Source of the DNA: JALZHR01 sp036389695
GTDB taxonomy: Bacteria > Acidobacteriota > Blastocatellia > Pyrinomonadales > Pyrinomonadaceae
NCBI GenBank assembly: GCA_036389695.1
Contig: DASVWG010000009.1
Coordinates: 1-23,821, forward strand
Reading direction: 5' to 3'
Length of the DNA: 23,821 nucleotides
Part shown: one piece after another, positions 1 through 6,769 of the stretch
Numbering within the stretch: position 1 is the first letter of the stretch
Layout: each line of letters opens with the position of its first letter
The notes under the pieces: model-generated
Seen by the model: only the letters and a program-made list of their open reading frames with translations
Database searches by the model: none
What the model was told of the DNA's origin: nothing
Translations under genes and position numbers: made by a program

Positions 1-3
1 CAC

Positions 4-27
4 TATCAGTTATCAGTTATCAGTTAA
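4..27. repeat. Heptamer tandem repeat TATCAGT x3
   Basis: Three perfect head-to-tail copies of TATCAGT occupy positions 4-24, followed by a partial unit that runs into the stop codon (TTA at 28-30) of the minus-strand gene. The array starts at the window edge, so its full length and any inverted partner are not visible. Its 7-nt period is the same as in the arrays near 950-980, 13468-13499 and 19875-19963. Confidence 0.8.
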
Positions 28-852
28 TTACGGTTTTTTCGGCGTCGGACTGGGCGTCGGCTTGGTTTCTTCTTTCGTTTCTTCGGGGTCGTCGAGAACG
101 CGAACCTCGCTTTTTCCTTGCCGGTAATTCGTGTATTTGACGCGCACCTTCATCTTCACGACGTTTCCGCTGTCGAAAACAAGCTCGTCGTCAGAGCGCG
201 AATCGGCGGGAAACCAGTATTTTCCGTCGACATTGGTGCGGATGGTTTCGACCACCGGAAAGCGGTTGTTTTTCCATTCGGGAACGCCTTTGCCGCGCGA
301 TTTGACGATTTGTAAATCGCGGTCGTCAACCCAGATTCTGCCCTGAAAAAGCCGCTGCTTGGTTTTCTTCGGGTCGGGCATCACTTTCGGCGCGACGTCG
401 AAAACATACAAATCGAGCTCGTCGATTTTTTCTTTCCCGAGATAGGTGAAGCTGTATAAATTAATGGCGGAAGGCTCCAGCGCGAAAGGATTGACGCCGC
501 CTAAATCTTCCAAATCTTCGGGCGTAATCGAAATTTCGGTCAGCGTCGGAACGGGCGCGAAAAGGATTTTTTCGACGCGCTCGCCCGCCTGCGTAAAGGT
601 CATAAACGAATCGCGGCGATACGTGCCGGTAATATTTCCGCCCAAGCCGATAGTCGAAATCGCCGCGCTGCGATTAAAAACATACTGCGTCAGGGCGATG
701 CGAAATTCGCCTTCCTTAGCGGTAAAATTCTTGATAATGCGGTCAATCTCCGTCTGGCTGAGATTGTTTTTGACGATTGTATCCTGCGCCGCCGCGCCGA
801 AAGCCGCGAGGGCAAGAATTGCCGTCAATAAAAAGAACCTGAACTTTTTCAT
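28..852 (-). CDS. Secreted LolA-like protein (outer-membrane lipoprotein-sorting fold)
   Basis: A 274-residue exported protein. The first ~22 residues form a Sec signal peptide (MKKF, hydrophobic stretch, AAA-Q cleavage site). The middle and C-terminal part (about residues 130-250) resembles the LolA/LolB-like beta-sheet fold: a block around FTYLGKEKIDELDLYVFDV, then LFQGRIWVDD, then YWFPADSRSDD. Similar proteins are often annotated as outer-membrane lipoprotein-sorting proteins, but their ligand is unknown. The tail is a low-complexity Glu/Lys/Pro segment ending PTPSPTPKKP. The ATG start is backed by a strong Shine-Dalgarno (GAGAGGA, 5 nt upstream of the ATG). It lies downstream of mqnD on the same strand but is separated from it by 210 bp containing a large repeat hairpin, so it may have its own promoter. 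The family call rests on pattern resemblance only. Confidence 0.6.
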   Translation of the reverse strand: MKKFRFFLLTAILALAAFGAAAQDTIVKNNLSQTEIDRIIKNFTAKEGEFRIALTQYVFNRSAAISTIGLGGNITGTYRRDSFMTFTQAGERVEKILFAPVPTLTEISITPEDLEDLGGVNPFALEPSAINLYSFTYLGKEKIDELDLYVFDVAPKVMPDPKKTKQRLFQGRIWVDDRDLQIVKSRGKGVPEWKNNRFPVVETIRTNVDGKYWFPADSRSDDELVFDSGNVVKMKVRVKYTNYRQGKSEVRVLDDPEETKEETKPTPSPTPKKP

Positions 853-918
853 CTTTTTCCTCTCGAATGCAAGTTAAAAAATAGATGCTCGAAATTCGAA
901 AAAAGATGCGTAAATTAA

Positions 919-1055
919 TGCAAAACGTCGAAAATGCAAAACGTCGAAAATGCAAAACGCAAAATGCAAAATGCAAAATATTAGGAAGAAGAATTTAAGA
1001 TTCAAAATTAAATCTATTCTTCCATTTTGCACTTTGCATTTTGCATTTTGCATTA
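919..1055. repeat. Inverted array of GCAAAAT-type repeats between mqnD and the LolA-like gene
   Basis: The left side holds two 16-nt units (ATGCAAAACGTCGAAA, 919-950) followed by 7-nt GCAAAAT units up to about 980. The right side (about 1022-1055) carries the reverse-complement units TTTGCAT. The two sides can pair over roughly 35-40 nt with a few mismatches, with the AT-rich 990-1015 stretch as loop. The right edge ends about 8 nt from the mqnD stop codon, so the transcript hairpin could act as a 3' stabiliser or terminator for mqnD. Confidence 0.75.
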
Positions 1056-1062
1056 ATCGAGC

Positions 1063-1914
1063 TTAGCCTTCGACAAATTCGATTTCGACCTGGTTTGGGA
1101 TAATGCCTTTCTCGAAGCCTTCCTGCAAAAGGCGGCGCACGCCTTCGCGCCCGCGTTCGCCGTAATCGAGCGTTAAATCGTTGACCCACATCGCGACGAA
1201 GCGGTCGGCTAATTCCGGCTGCATATCGCGGGCAAACTGCATCGCGTAGGCGAGCGCGTCTTCGCGGTTCTGCATCGAATACTGGATGCTCTGGCGCAGG
1301 TATTTCGAAACCTGCCGCATTAAATCCTCGCCCAAATCGCGCTTGATGACGTTGCCGCCCATCGGCAACGGCAAGCCGGTTTTTTCATGCCACCATTCGC
1401 CCAAATCCAGCACTTTGTCGAGCCCTTCCTGCTTGTAAAAAAGCTGTCCTTCGTGAATCAAAAGACCGGCGTCCGCCTTGCCGCGCTTGACGGCGTCGAT
1501 GATTTGGTCGAAGGGCACGACCGTGTATTCAAAATCCTGATTGTAAATCCTGAGAGCCAGAAACGCGCTCGTCAATTCGCCCGGCACGGCGATTTTCATT
1601 TTCGAGATGTCTTCGGCTTTGCGCGGCTCTTTGGAGACGAGAATCGGACCGTATTTGTCGCCGATGCTCGCGCCGTGCGGCAGCAGCGCGTATTTGTCCG
1701 CCACGTAGGCGAAGGCGTGAAAGCTGATTGCCGTCACGTCGTAAACGCCATTTTTGGCATCTTCGTTCAGCGATTGAATGTCTTTTAAGGTGTGCTCGAA
1801 TTTCAAGTTTCCCGTGTCGAGCTTATTCGTCGCCAGACCGTAAAACATAAACGCGTCGTCGGAATCAGGTGAATGCGCGACGCTGATGGTTCTGGTTTCT
1901 GCTTTTGCTTCCAT
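1063..1914 (-). CDS. mqnD: 1,4-dihydroxy-6-naphthoate synthase (futalosine menaquinone pathway)
   Basis: A 283-residue cytoplasmic enzyme of the MqnA/MqnD periplasmic-binding-protein-like fold. MqnD converts cyclic dehypoxanthine futalosine to 1,4-dihydroxy-6-naphthoate in the futalosine route to menaquinone. Family signatures are the N-terminal HSPDSDDAFMFYGLAT (residues 14-29), DVTAISFHAF, and the GLLIHEGQLFY / DLGEWWHEKTGLPLPMGGN blocks in the middle, which fit MqnD better than MqnA. Length is normal for the family. The ATG start follows AAGAAGA. It sits 14 nt downstream of the methyltransferase in a minus-strand run that also contains ubiX; ubiX makes prenylated FMN, the cofactor of UbiD-type decarboxylases, one of which acts later in the same pathway. 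No other mqn gene is in the window. Confidence 0.9.
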   Translation of the reverse strand: MEAKAETRTISVAHSPDSDDAFMFYGLATNKLDTGNLKFEHTLKDIQSLNEDAKNGVYDVTAISFHAFAYVADKYALLPHGASIGDKYGPILVSKEPRKAEDISKMKIAVPGELTSAFLALRIYNQDFEYTVVPFDQIIDAVKRGKADAGLLIHEGQLFYKQEGLDKVLDLGEWWHEKTGLPLPMGGNVIKRDLGEDLMRQVSKYLRQSIQYSMQNREDALAYAMQFARDMQPELADRFVAMWVNDLTLDYGERGREGVRRLLQEGFEKGIIPNQVEIEFVEG

Positions 1915-1928
1915 AAAAAAATCTTCTT

Positions 1929-2684
1929 TTAAAGTTTTCCGTAATAAACGTTGGTGTCGTATAAAACTGTTATTCTATCGTTTTCCGCGTGTTTGGTAAA
2001 AATGCCGGAGAGCGATTTTGTCATTTCCGCGTAACGCGCGTCCGTTTCGCCCGGCATATATGATGAGGAAAGCACTCTGCCTTTCAAGCCTTTGAAATCG
2101 AAAATCTGCGCGTTTTGAAAGCCAGCCGTTTGAAAATCGCCCTGAAAAAAGTCTTCCAGCTTTTCGTCGGAAATGTTATCGTGACGGACTTTAGCGTAAT
2201 CGTTTCCGAATTCCAGCAGGAAATTTTCATACTCGCGCAGGAACGCGTTCGTATCGAGCTGGCGCTCGTTCCAAATCAAAACGACGTAAGCGTCGGGCTT
2301 TAAAATTCGCTTAAACTCGGCGCGCGTTTTTTCCGGCTCGAACCAGTGAAACGCCTGCGCCGCCGTGACGAAATCAATCGAGCGTTCGGGCAGCGTCGTC
2401 CTTTCCGAAGTGCCGTCGACGCTTTTAAAATTCGGAAAATCCTTCAAAAAATCTTCCGCCGCCGCGCGCATCGCCGCGTTCGGCTCGACGCCGTAAACCG
2501 TGTTGCCGTTTTCGAGAAAGATTTTCGTCAAAATTCCCGTGCCCGAACCGACGTCGGCGATAATCGAATCGCTTTGCAGATTCAGCTCGTCTTTGAGAAA
2601 CCGCAAAACTTCCTTTGGATACGTCGGGCGATATTTGACGTAATTGGCGACGCGGTTTGTGAATCTTTCGACAGTGTTTGACAT
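1929..2684 (-). CDS. Class I SAM-dependent methyltransferase
   Basis: A 251-residue cytoplasmic enzyme with a Rossmann-type methyltransferase domain. Motif I is IIADVGSGTG (about residues 41-50), the acidic residue that binds the SAM ribose is E67 in GVEPN, and the AQAFHWFEPEKT stretch is typical of the Methyltransf_11/trans-aconitate-methyltransferase-like group. The substrate cannot be told. It is not an obvious MenG/UbiE by motif, although it stands next to mqnD. It starts with ATG 7 nt after the upstream SH3-domain gene and ends 14 nt before mqnD, so it is almost certainly cotranscribed with both. Confidence 0.85.
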   Translation of the reverse strand: MSNTVERFTNRVANYVKYRPTYPKEVLRFLKDELNLQSDSIIADVGSGTGILTKIFLENGNTVYGVEPNAAMRAAAEDFLKDFPNFKSVDGTSERTTLPERSIDFVTAAQAFHWFEPEKTRAEFKRILKPDAYVVLIWNERQLDTNAFLREYENFLLEFGNDYAKVRHDNISDEKLEDFFQGDFQTAGFQNAQIFDFKGLKGRVLSSSYMPGETDARYAEMTKSLSGIFTKHAENDRITVLYDTNVYYGKL

Positions 2685-2691
2685 AAAAGCT

Positions 2692-3381
2692 TTAGTCTCC
2701 GGCGACGAAAGTCACTAATTTCCATTTGCCGTTTCGCTTTTCAAAAACGGCGCGGTAATCGAGCGGGCTGCGGACGTATTCGGCTTTCACGAAACCCGTT
2801 TTGCCGCCTAAAGTTTCGACTTTCAGCCACACATATCCTTCCTTCCGGTTTTCGTCGATGACGGAATTCGGAAAATCGACTTTGACGATGTTGTAGGAAA
2901 GACGCGCGACGACCGGAGCATTTGTTTCGGGCTTGCTTCTCAGGTTTACATTGTTGCCGAAAATTGCCTGATATTCGACGGCATCCAAATCTTCGGGAAA
3001 CTGCGTGAAGGTATAAGGCGCTTGAAAAATCTGATTTTTCGGCGCGCCCGGTCGTTTCCAAAACGCGCCGCCGTTGGAAAGAACCTTTATAAATTCGTCC
3101 CAGAATTCGCTGCGCGGGCTATCCAGTTTCCACGATTTTTTGAATTCCTCGATGCCGTTGCTGTCGCCGAAACTGATTCTGAGGTTCGCGTCGGCAATGC
3201 TCAAAATATATTTCACGTCGCGCCTTTTCGCCGCTTCCAGAGTTTTTTCGCGAAACGCGCTGAAAGAAGCGTCCGTTTTGCCTTCGTCAACCGGCAGCAG
3301 TTTTCTTTCCTGCGCGCGAGATGCGGAAACGGCGCAGATTAAAAGAAAAAAAGTAAAAAATATTTTGCCGTCTATTTTCAT
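2692..3381 (-). CDS. Secreted protein with C-terminal bacterial SH3 domain
   Basis: A 229-residue exported protein. Residues 1-23 form a signal peptide ending ASRAQ. The region 35-120 is mostly helical and of unknown role. A bacterial SH3-like domain covers about residues 140-205, recognisable by NVNLRSKPETNAPVVARL and the later YVWLKVETLGGKTGFVKAEYVRS. Such domains often bind cell-wall peptides or other proteins in the envelope. The last 20 residues (FEKRNGKWKLVTFVAGD) resemble the closing strands of small envelope beta domains. Its ATG lies 3 nt after the ubiX stop, with a GGAG inside the end of ubiX, so translation is probably coupled. No direct functional tie to ubiX or mqnD is apparent. 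Confidence 0.8.
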   Translation of the reverse strand: MKIDGKIFFTFFLLICAVSASRAQERKLLPVDEGKTDASFSAFREKTLEAAKRRDVKYILSIADANLRISFGDSNGIEEFKKSWKLDSPRSEFWDEFIKVLSNGGAFWKRPGAPKNQIFQAPYTFTQFPEDLDAVEYQAIFGNNVNLRSKPETNAPVVARLSYNIVKVDFPNSVIDENRKEGYVWLKVETLGGKTGFVKAEYVRSPLDYRAVFEKRNGKWKLVTFVAGD

Positions 3382-3384
3382 CGA

Positions 3385-4008
3385 TTATTCTCCTGCCTGC
3401 GCCACTTCGTCGCCCGTCCATTGCGATTTTTTGGAATGCGGAACCTGGAACTGGTCTAAAATGCGGTAACACAGATGGTCGACCAGCTCGGCAATCGTCT
3501 GCGGGCGATGATAAAAGCCGGGACTGGCGGGCAAAATTCGCGCTCCGGCGCGCGCGAGGCGCAGCATATTTTCCAGATGAATCTGGTTATAAGGCGTTTC
3601 GCGCGGAACTAAAACCAGTTTTCTGCCTTCTTTTAAAGTCACGTCAGCCGCGCGATGAATCAAATTCGCGCCCGCGCCCGAAGCGATTGCGCCGAGCGTG
3701 CCCATCGAGCACGGCACGATTATCATTCCTTCCTGCCGGTATGAACCCGAAGAAGGCTTCGCCGCTAAATTATCCAGACGCCAGAAGCGTATAAATTTGG
3801 AATCTTTCTCCAGCCCGAGCCACTCGTTGATTTTTTCCGCGTTCGGCTCGCGCAGGTTAGCGCCCATCTCGACCTGCGCGACCGTCGCGGCAGTCGTGGA
3901 CATTATCAGATTAACCTGCGAAACCACGCCGCTCGCCGCCAGCATCTGCAATGTGCGGAAAGCGTAAATCGTGCCTGATGCGCCCGTGACGCCGACGGTC
4001 AATTCCAT
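3385..4008 (-). CDS. ubiX: Flavin prenyltransferase
   Basis: A 207-residue flavoprotein that attaches a dimethylallyl group to FMN, giving prenylated FMN for UbiD-family decarboxylases. The N-terminal VGVTGASG (5-12) is the FMN-binding loop of the family. The middle carries the highly conserved MIIVPCSMGTLGAIASG block, then AADVTLKEGRKLVLVPRETPYN, and the C-terminal half has PASPGFYHRPQTI. Length is normal. It is the first gene of the minus-strand run leading to mqnD. No ubiD homologue is in the window. A -35-like TTGTGA and -10-like TAGAGT lie 18 nt apart just upstream (4017-4046), with the -10 only 8 nt from the ATG, which would give a very short leader. Confidence 0.93.
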   Translation of the reverse strand: MELTVGVTGASGTIYAFRTLQMLAASGVVSQVNLIMSTTAATVAQVEMGANLREPNAEKINEWLGLEKDSKFIRFWRLDNLAAKPSSGSYRQEGMIIVPCSMGTLGAIASGAGANLIHRAADVTLKEGRKLVLVPRETPYNQIHLENMLRLARAGARILPASPGFYHRPQTIAELVDHLCYRILDQFQVPHSKKSQWTGDEVAQAGE

Positions 4009-4060
4009 AGATTTTTACTCTACACTTTTTTGCGCGAATGTCACAAATAAGACAAAAATC

Positions 4061-4106
4061 GGCTTTGCCTCAAAAGTCCGAAATCAAGCACTTTTGAGGC
4101 AAAGCC
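4061..4106 (-). terminator. Hairpin terminator downstream of the beta-propeller gene
   Basis: A perfect 17-bp inverted repeat (GGCTTTGCCTCAAAAGT at 4061-4077 and its complement at 4090-4106) with a 12-nt loop. Read on the minus strand it is followed by GATTTTTGTC, so it fits a factor-independent terminator for the gene ending at 4143. It also separates that gene from the promoter region of ubiX. Confidence 0.75.
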
Positions 4107-4142
4107 CGCGTTATTCGATTCAAAAAATTCTCGGGTTTTTCT

Positions 4143-5516
4143 TTAGGGCGAAGCCGTAAAATTCAGTTCGTTTGTTTCCTGATTCGGCGTAAAAGCCTGT
4201 GCAGAGAAGGCGAATTGTTTTTGCCTTACTTCAAAAGTATAGTTCCTGTCCATAATCAAGTCGTCGAAAATGTAATAACCGAACGGATTCGAGCGTGCCG
4301 TGTGGACGATTCCGTCCTGCGCGCTAATCGCCGTAATAATCGCACCCGAAATTCCTCTTCCGTTTGAATCGGTCACTCTGCCGCTCACGAAAACGGGAAT
4401 TCCAGTCGGCAGATACGCGATGCCGGGCGCGTTCCCGGATCCGTTCGCGTCCGGCGGTTGTATGTTATTAAAAGTGATGCCTCCATTATCTCTGAAAAAG
4501 TTAAAAGTCGAAATTCTAGTACCTCCGGCGAATACAAAATTTCCCGCCTGATTAAAAACCAGCGCGAGGGCAAAACCTCCCACGATTCTAGCATCCGCAA
4601 CCGGCGTTAAAGTCGTGCCGGCGCCTGTCCCGTCAATCCGCACGGAAAATACGCGTTCTCCGCTGAACACGGCGACAAAAAATCTTTCGTTCGGATGCAG
4701 AGCGGCAGCAGTAGATGCCTCGTTGTTGATAGGCGACTGGTGAACCAATGTCGGAACGCCCTGATTCGTGGTAAAAACGCGTCCGATGGATGGGATTGCG
4801 TTGTTGTAAATCCCGAAAATTCTGCCCTGCGAATCGGTCAGCGCACCTGTGCCGGGCGACGGGCTGAAAGGCGAGCCGGTCATTTCGGTCATAAAACCCG
4901 TCGTCGGGCTGACATTGAAGCCCCGAAAAAAAGTGCCGCCGCCGGCAATCTGGTAGAAATAATTTCCGTCGCGGCTGAAAACCGTACCGCTGACGATTTG
5001 ATTGTCGATGTTAAACGGAAGAGTCTGCGAAAGACTCGCCGAAGTCGGAGTAATCGCATAAATGCGTGTCAGCGAGCTTTGGAGCTCATTGACGGCGAGC
5101 AGCGAACCCGAAGGATTAATCTTCACCGAATTATAGAGACCGGCGGGAAGCTCAATCGGCGAAAAAGGCAGAGCGGTGAGCGCGCCGGTCGTTGGGTTAA
5201 TGGAATAGGCGTTAACTGTGTCAGACCCGTCGGAGATGACATACAAACGGTTATTTGCCGGGTCGATATTCATTAATTCGGGTTTGACACCGACGTTGTT
5301 GCCCGTGCCGCCGGCGATGACCGGAAAACCCGCCAGCAGCGACAGCGCGCCGGTTCTTTCGTTGACCGAATACCCGTAAATGCTGTTGCTCGTATTGTTA
5401 TAAACGTAAAGAAAACCGGCGTCGGCTGTGGCTGAAAAAGCGAGCGTCAGCAGGATTAGACAAACGCCGAGCCGGATAAGCTTCCTGACAAAAGCGGCGG
5501 ATAGAAGTTGTTTCAT
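4143..5516 (-). CDS. Secreted beta-propeller (lactonase-like) protein with carboxypeptidase-regulatory-like domain
   Basis: An exported protein of about 457 residues when started at the ATG at 5516; a TTG at 5558 would add 14 residues ahead of a good signal peptide and seems less likely. The signal peptide is MKQLLSAAFVRKLIRLGVCL and onward to TADA. The body contains repeated blades with SVNERTGALSLL, SINPTTGALTALPFSP and VSPTTGFMTEMTGSPFSP, the pattern of YncE/6-phosphogluconolactonase-like seven-bladed propellers. The last ~85 residues (VFVSGRVTDSNGRGISGAII onward, including GYYIFDDLIMDRNYTF) form a CarboxypepD_reg-like beta-sandwich. No catalytic function can be assigned; it is probably a cell-surface or periplasmic binding protein. 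It is a single-gene unit with its own terminator at 4061-4106. Confidence 0.85.
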   Translation of the reverse strand: MKQLLSAAFVRKLIRLGVCLILLTLAFSATADAGFLYVYNNTSNSIYGYSVNERTGALSLLAGFPVIAGGTGNNVGVKPELMNIDPANNRLYVISDGSDTVNAYSINPTTGALTALPFSPIELPAGLYNSVKINPSGSLLAVNELQSSLTRIYAITPTSASLSQTLPFNIDNQIVSGTVFSRDGNYFYQIAGGGTFFRGFNVSPTTGFMTEMTGSPFSPSPGTGALTDSQGRIFGIYNNAIPSIGRVFTTNQGVPTLVHQSPINNEASTAAALHPNERFFVAVFSGERVFSVRIDGTGAGTTLTPVADARIVGGFALALVFNQAGNFVFAGGTRISTFNFFRDNGGITFNNIQPPDANGSGNAPGIAYLPTGIPVFVSGRVTDSNGRGISGAIITAISAQDGIVHTARSNPFGYYIFDDLIMDRNYTFEVRQKQFAFSAQAFTPNQETNELNFTASP

Positions 5517-5670
5517 AGTATTTATTGAGGGCTTAATAAATCGGTTTTGAGGCTTCAACTATATATCAATTCAAACCGGAAAACTATAAAAATCCGAGAA
5601 AATATAAAGTCATCTGAAATGAAAATTTCGCCGCTTTTTACTTTTCGCGGCAAAGCCTTAAACTGATTTT

Positions 5671-6450
5671 ATGAATCAGAGGGAAATCGAGGAAATTCTT
5701 GAGGCGCACGCGAGAGGCGAAACGCCGCTTGCCGAAGCCGCCGAACGGCTGAAAAACCTGTCTTACGAAAACATCGGCTATGCCAAAGTCGACCACGCCC
5801 GCGCCGAGCGGCAGGGCTTTCCCGAAGTCGTCTTCGGGCAGGGAAAAACGCGCGCGCAAATCCTGGGGATTTTTGAAAAGCTCGTCGCCCGCTCGCCGAA
5901 CGTTTTGATAACGCGCACCGACGCCGACACTTTCGGCGAAATCCGCAATGTTTTCACCGAAGCCGAGTGGCACGAATCGGCAAAATTGATTCGCGTCCAT
6001 CGCGATAAAACCGAGCTCGGCGCGGGCGAAATCGCCATCGTCACCGCCGGCACGAGCGATATTCCCGTCGCCGAAGAAGCCGCGCTGACGGCGGAAACGA
6101 TGGGCAATCGAGTCAAAAGAATCTGGGACGCGGGCGTCGCCGGAATTCACCGGATTTTGTCGGAAAGAGAGATTCTGCAAACGGCGCGCGTCGTCGTCGT
6201 CGCGGCGGGAATGGAAGGCGCTCTGCCGTCGGTCGTCGGCGGTCTGGTCAAAGTTCCGGTCATCGCCGTCCCGACCAGCATCGGCTACGGCGCGTCGTTC
6301 GGCGGCATCGCCGCGCTGCTCGGAATGCTCAATTCCTGCGCCTCGAACGTCACGGTCGTCAACATCGACAACGGCTTCGGCGCGGGCTTTGTCGCGAGCC
6401 TGATAAATCGAAAATTTCAGGAAAATAAAACCGCAGATTTACGCGGATAA
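5671..6450 (+). CDS. larB: Pyridinium-3,5-biscarboxylic acid mononucleotide synthase
   Basis: A 259-residue PurE-like enzyme. LarB carboxylates the pyridinium ring of nicotinic acid adenine dinucleotide and cleaves off AMP, the first step in making the nickel-pincer nucleotide cofactor of lactate racemase and related enzymes. Conserved blocks: GTSDIPVAEEA (127-137), AGMEGALPSVVGG (179-191), PTSIGYGASFGG (201-212) and NSCASNVTVVNIDNGFGAG (221-239). The start is an ATG without a clear Shine-Dalgarno. No larA, larC or larE lies in the window, so the partner genes must be elsewhere. The last few codons (ADLRG and stop) fall inside a 10-nt tandem repeat that continues into the spacer, so the extreme C-terminus was probably added or replaced by the repeat. 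Confidence 0.92.
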   Translation: MNQREIEEILEAHARGETPLAEAAERLKNLSYENIGYAKVDHARAERQGFPEVVFGQGKTRAQILGIFEKLVARSPNVLITRTDADTFGEIRNVFTEAEWHESAKLIRVHRDKTELGAGEIAIVTAGTSDIPVAEEAALTAETMGNRVKRIWDAGVAGIHRILSEREILQTARVVVVAAGMEGALPSVVGGLVKVPVIAVPTSIGYGASFGGIAALLGMLNSCASNVTVVNIDNGFGAGFVASLINRKFQENKTADLRG

Positions 6451-6460
6451 ACGCGGATAG
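6431..6460. repeat. Ten-nt tandem repeat overlapping the 3' end of larB
   Basis: Three contiguous 10-nt units: CCGCAGATTT, ACGCGGATAA, ACGCGGATAG. The second unit contains the larB stop codon. The same word family appears in reverse complement at 22331-22360 (ATCTGCGTCT, ATCTGCGTTC, ATCTGCGGTT), so it is a dispersed element and not a local slip. Confidence 0.75.
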
Positions 6461-6498
6461 GAAACAAAGAACTGCATTAACCTGATGCGAAATTGCGC

Positions 6499-6687
6499 GC
6501 TTTAAGCAGGAAAATCCATTTGATAGCTAGTAAATTCAATTTACTAGCTATCAAACTCTGCTTACTAACCAGTAAACGCGATTCAGTAACTATCAAACGG
6601 CGTTTACTAACTATCAAATCGCATTTTCCAATCAGGAAATCTTATCTTTCGGCTTGCCGGCGGCGCTTTCCAATCATCATAGAAACA
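6499..6687. repeat. Nine 21-nt imperfect tandem units, 15 conserved + 6 variable
   Basis: Units begin at 6499, 6520, 6541, 6562, 6583, 6604, 6625, 6646 and 6667. The 15-nt core is close to TTACTANCTATCAAA; the last 6 nt differ in every unit. The 319-nt space between larB and the first pilin-like gene is mostly filled by this array. A plus-strand reading frame from a TTG at 6493 to a stop at 6693 stays open through the array and translates it as 7-residue units of the form L-L-(A/T)-(I/S)-K-x-x. The frame has no recognisable Shine-Dalgarno and no known homologue that I can name, so I list it as a repeat and not as a confident gene. The first two cores form a perfect palindrome at 6519-6555. 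The last two or three units are strongly degenerate. Confidence 0.7.
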
Positions 6688-6769
6688 TTGTAAAGCGTAA
6701 TCTTTCCGTGCTAAATTGTTTAGGGCTTTCAACGCCGTATCTTTTGACCTGCTTGCCTGTCGAAAAATT

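Noticed and set aside
6499..6687. CRISPR-like array
   Set aside because: The conserved part is 15 nt and the variable part only 6 nt, the repeats are imperfect and there is no cas gene in the window; spacer length is far too short for CRISPR.
6716..6769. Upstream TTG start of the first pilin-head-like protein
   Set aside because: It would add 18 residues in front of a standard signal peptide; the ATG at 6770 gives a normal N-terminus.
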